The notes below the pieces were generated by a model, which was not told where the DNA came from, searched no databases, and saw only the letters and a list, made by a program, of their open reading frames with translations. A stretch of DNA of 6,707 nucleotides from Agaricicola taiwanensis_A (GTDB lineage: Bacteria; Pseudomonadota; Alphaproteobacteria; Rhizobiales; Methylopilaceae). Made by a program: the position numbers and the translations under genes. Positions 4,492 through 6,707 of the stretch are shown in pieces (the first letter of the stretch is position 1; each line of letters begins with the position of its first letter). The stretch spans positions 1 through 6,707 of the forward strand of contig JBEBSP010000146.1 in the NCBI GenBank assembly GCA_040394255.1, written 5' to 3'.

Positions 4492-6707
4492 GCGGCGGCA
4501 CCCATGTCGGAGGCGGTTTCCTTCAGGACGGCAAGCAGTCCCGAACGATCGAACTTGGCGACGTAATCATGGAAGCCGGCATGGCGGCCGCGCTCGATCG
4601 CCGCCGGCGACGACAGCGACGACAGCGCGATGATCGGCACATCCCGGCCGCCCTCGGTCTCGCGCAGATGCTCGGCGAACTCGAAGCCGTTCATGTCGGG
4701 CATCTCGATGTCGGACACGATGATGTCGAAGTGCTGCCCGGACTTGACGAGTTCGAGCCCCCCGCTGGCGCTGTCGGCGGTCACGACCTCGAAGCCGGCG
4801 GCCTTCAGCACCGGGGTCAGCATGTTGCGGAAGAAGGCGCTGTCATCCACGAACAGGAGCTTGCGGTTCAACGAGAAGGCATTCATGTCCTTGCGATGCA
4901 GCCAGTCCTCGAACGCCTGGGTGAGGTAGAAGCCGACATCGATGATCTCGGTCGCCTTGCCCTTGATGATGGCGCTGCCGACCGTGCCGCTGATCTCGGA
5001 CGCGATCTCGATGTCCAGCCGGTCCTCGACGATGTCGACGATCTCGTCGACCACGAGCCCCATGGAACGGTCGCCATCCGCGAAGACCAGCAGCGGCTGG
5101 CTGCCCTCGGCGCGAAGCTGCGCCTTGCCGTCGATCGGGATCAGCGGCATCAGCCGGCCACGGTACTGCACCAGCATCCGGCCGTTGGTGTGCTCGACGG
5201 TCGCGACGTCGATCTCCTCCAGCCGCGTGACCAGCGACAGCGGCACGGCCTTCGGCACATCGCCGCCCGCCCGGAAGACCAGCAGCGAGGTCAGCGCCCC
5301 GGACGTGCCGCTGGCAACGGCGGCGTCGCCCTCGGCCGCCTCGTCCTTGGTCTCGATGTTGCTGCCGACCGCGCTGGCGATGCCGTTCGGATCGATGATC
5401 ATGATGACCGAGCCGTCGCCGAGGATGGTGGTCCCCGAGAAGGTGGTGATGTGGCGCAGCCGCGAGGACATGGGCTTCACCACGATCTCCTCGGTGTGGA
5501 ACACGCCGTCGACCACGATGCCGAAAGTCAGCGCCCCCACCTGGGTGACCACGATGAACCCGGCCTCGCCGTTTATCTCGGGAGCCTCTTCGAGCCCGAG
5601 CAGCTTGGACAGATGGACCAGCGGCAGCAGCTTGTTGCGCAGCCGAAGCACGGGCGTTTCCTTGATATGCTCGATGCAGTGCTCGGAATTGGCCTGCACG
5701 CGCACCAGTTCGACCACGGCAAGCTGCGGGATCGCATAACGGTCGCCGCAGGATTCCACGATCAGGGCCGACACGATGGCAAGGGTCAGCGGGATCTTGA
5801 TGCTGAAGGTCGAGCCTTCGCCCAGCGCGGTCCTGAGGTCGATCGTTCCGCCGATCGCCTCGATGTTGGTGCGCACCACGTCCATGCCCACGCCGCGCCC
5901 GGAGACGCTCGTCACCGCCGCCGCGGTCGAGAAGCCCGGCGCGAAGATGAACTTGTGGATCTGCTGCTCGCTCATCTTCTCCAGTTCGGCTTCGGTGGTG
6001 ATGCCGTTCTCGAGAGCCTTCTTCTTGATGCGGTCGACGTCCAGCCCGCGGCCGTCGTCGGAAATCTCGATGATGATGTGCCCGCCCTGATGGTAGGCGG
6101 ACAGCTTGATCGACCCGCGCTCGGGCTTGCCGGCGGCGCGGCGCTCGGCGGCGCTCTCCAGGCCATGGTCCGCCGAATTGCGCACCATATGCGTGAGCGG
6201 GTCCTTGATGAAGTCCAGCACCTGGCGGTCCAGCTCGGTCTCGGCGCCGGACATCTCCAGATCGATCGGCTTGTTCAGCTCGGTCGACAGGTCACGCACG
6301 ATGCGCGGCAGCTTCTGCCAGGCGTTGCCGATCGGCTGCATGCGCGTCTTCATGACGCCTTCCTGCAGCTCGGCGGTGACGTTGGACAGGCGCTGCAGCG
6401 GCCCCTTGAACTCGCTGTCCTCGTGACGGCGCACGATCTCCAGCAACTGATTGCGGGTCAGCACCAGCTCGGACACCATGGTCATCATGGTCTCCAGCGT
6501 GTCGACGCTGACGCGGATGGTCTGCGAGGCGACCGAGGCCTCCTGCTTGGAGGGATCGGCCTCCTCCTCGCGGGCACGCTTGGGAGGCGCCTTGGCGGCG
6601 GGGCTCTCCTCCGGTTTGGCGGCGCCCGGCTCGGCTTTCACCGGCTCCGGAGCGACGGCCACGGGCTCGACCTCGGTTTCGCGGAAGGCGCGCTCAAGCT
6701 CGTCGAG
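4488..6707 (-). CDS. cheA: Hybrid chemotaxis histidine kinase CheA with C-terminal receiver, 5' partial
   Basis: Sensor kinase of the chemotaxis pathway, which autophosphorylates on a His of its P1 domain and feeds CheY and CheB. The frame is open to the window edge, so 739 residues are seen and the P1 domain is missing; a GTG at 6662 is internal. In visible numbering, 1-60 is an Ala/Pro/Lys/Glu-rich linker with no recognisable P2 domain. P3 dimerisation helices run from about 62 to 140, with the MKTRMQP motif. The P4 ATPase (about 145-305) has the N box HMVRNSADHGLE (173-184), G1 DDGRGLD (217-223) and G2 GRGVGMD (270-276). A first CheW-like P5 domain is about 307-448. After a short acidic linker a second, diverged CheW-like domain lies at about 471-605. 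The receiver domain (about 615-730) has acidic pair D621-D622, acceptor D666 in VSDIEMPDMNG and Lys 718. All kinase boxes look intact. It is the first visible gene of the operon and is coupled to cheW; the operon promoter lies outside the window. Confidence 0.96.
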   Translation of the reverse strand, partial: LDELERAFRETEVEPVAVAPEPVKAEPGAAKPEESPAAKAPPKRAREEEADPSKQEASVASQTIRVSVDTLETMMTMVSELVLTRNQLLEIVRRHEDSEFKGPLQRLSNVTAELQEGVMKTRMQPIGNAWQKLPRIVRDLSTELNKPIDLEMSGAETELDRQVLDFIKDPLTHMVRNSADHGLESAAERRAAGKPERGSIKLSAYHQGGHIIIEISDDGRGLDVDRIKKKALENGITTEAELEKMSEQQIHKFIFAPGFSTAAAVTSVSGRGVGMDVVRTNIEAIGGTIDLRTALGEGSTFSIKIPLTLAIVSALIVESCGDRYAIPQLAVVELVRVQANSEHCIEHIKETPVLRLRNKLLPLVHLSKLLGLEEAPEINGEAGFIVVTQVGALTFGIVVDGVFHTEEIVVKPMSSRLRHITTFSGTTILGDGSVIMIIDPNGIASAVGSNIETKDEAAEGDAAVASGTSGALTSLLVFRAGGDVPKAVPLSLVTRLEEIDVATVEHTNGRMLVQYRGRLMPLIPIDGKAQLRAEGSQPLLVFADGDRSMGLVVDEIVDIVEDRLDIEIASEISGTVGSAIIKGKATEIIDVGFYLTQAFEDWLHRKDMNAFSLNRKLLFVDDSAFFRNMLTPVLKAAGFEVVTADSASGGLELVKSGQHFDIIVSDIEMPDMNGFEFAEHLRETEGGRDVPIIALSSLSSPAAIERGRHAGFHDYVAKFDRSGLLAVLKETASDMGAAA

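Larger units (their letters stand above)
1586..6707 (-). other. Chemotaxis operon cheA-cheW-cheY-cheB-cheR
   Basis: Five co-directional genes with junctions of -4, 30, 21 and -4 bases and no hairpin terminator between them, so a single transcript is likely. The order A-W-Y-B-R and the hybrid CheA resemble Che1-type clusters of Rhodospirillales such as Azospirillum (from memory). No cheD, cheZ, cheX or receptor gene appears inside the visible part; these may lie upstream of cheA or elsewhere. The promoter is beyond base 6707. Confidence 0.9.

Noticed and set aside
3650..4633. + strand open frame (327 codons) opposite cheY, cheW and the end of cheA
   Set aside because: Ser/Arg/Met-rich low-quality translation that runs across three firmly identified genes; a frame shadow.
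4942..5739. + strand frame opposite cheA, very rich in Ser and Thr
   Set aside because: The composition is the expected mirror of cheA codon usage; no signal peptide or domain.
1..6707. Mobile elements, CRISPR, tRNA or phage genes
   Set aside because: No repeat array, transposase-like frame, tRNA-like fold or integrase motif was seen; composition looks even across the genes.

Overview
The window is a GC-rich stretch of an alphaproteobacterial chromosome. The strongest taxonomic marker is the first 158 bases, which encode the C-terminal end of a CtrA-type response regulator, the cell-cycle and motility master regulator confined to Alphaproteobacteria. The che gene order A-W-Y-B-R and a CheA with a C-terminal receiver domain fit the same class; the order matches, from memory, Che1-type clusters such as that of Azospirillum. 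The genus cannot be fixed from what is visible.

Layout: (1) 3-158, + strand, 3' end of ctrA, closed by a strong intrinsic terminator at 183-209. (2) 159-312, a short intergenic region with a candidate sigma70-like promoter and an overlapping TTAA half-site of the kind bound by CtrA. (3) 313-1464, + strand, a membrane-anchored GGDEF diguanylate cyclase with an intact active site and product-inhibition site. (4) 1465-1585, a convergent intergenic region with an imperfect 48-base palindrome that starts on the cyclase stop codon, and a second small hairpin. (5) 1586-6707, - strand, a tightly packed chemotaxis operon transcribed right to left: cheA (5' end outside the window), cheW, cheY, cheB, cheR. 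The cheA/cheW and cheB/cheR junctions are 4-base ATGA overlaps; the cheY and cheB starts have good Shine-Dalgarno sequences.

How it works together: CheA is coupled to receptors by CheW and passes phosphate to CheY, which acts on the motor or other output, and to CheB. CheR and CheB add and remove methyl groups on the receptors for adaptation. The receiver domain on CheA offers a third phosphate acceptor and could act as a sink or feedback element. The neighbouring cyclase makes c-di-GMP, which generally opposes motility, and CtrA controls flagellar and cell-cycle genes, so the window joins three layers of motility control. No mobile element, CRISPR array, tRNA or rRNA was seen. All genes belong to well-known families; I found no convincing undescribed system. 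The less ordinary points are the CheA architecture, the unrecognised membrane sensor of the cyclase, and the palindrome between the convergent genes.
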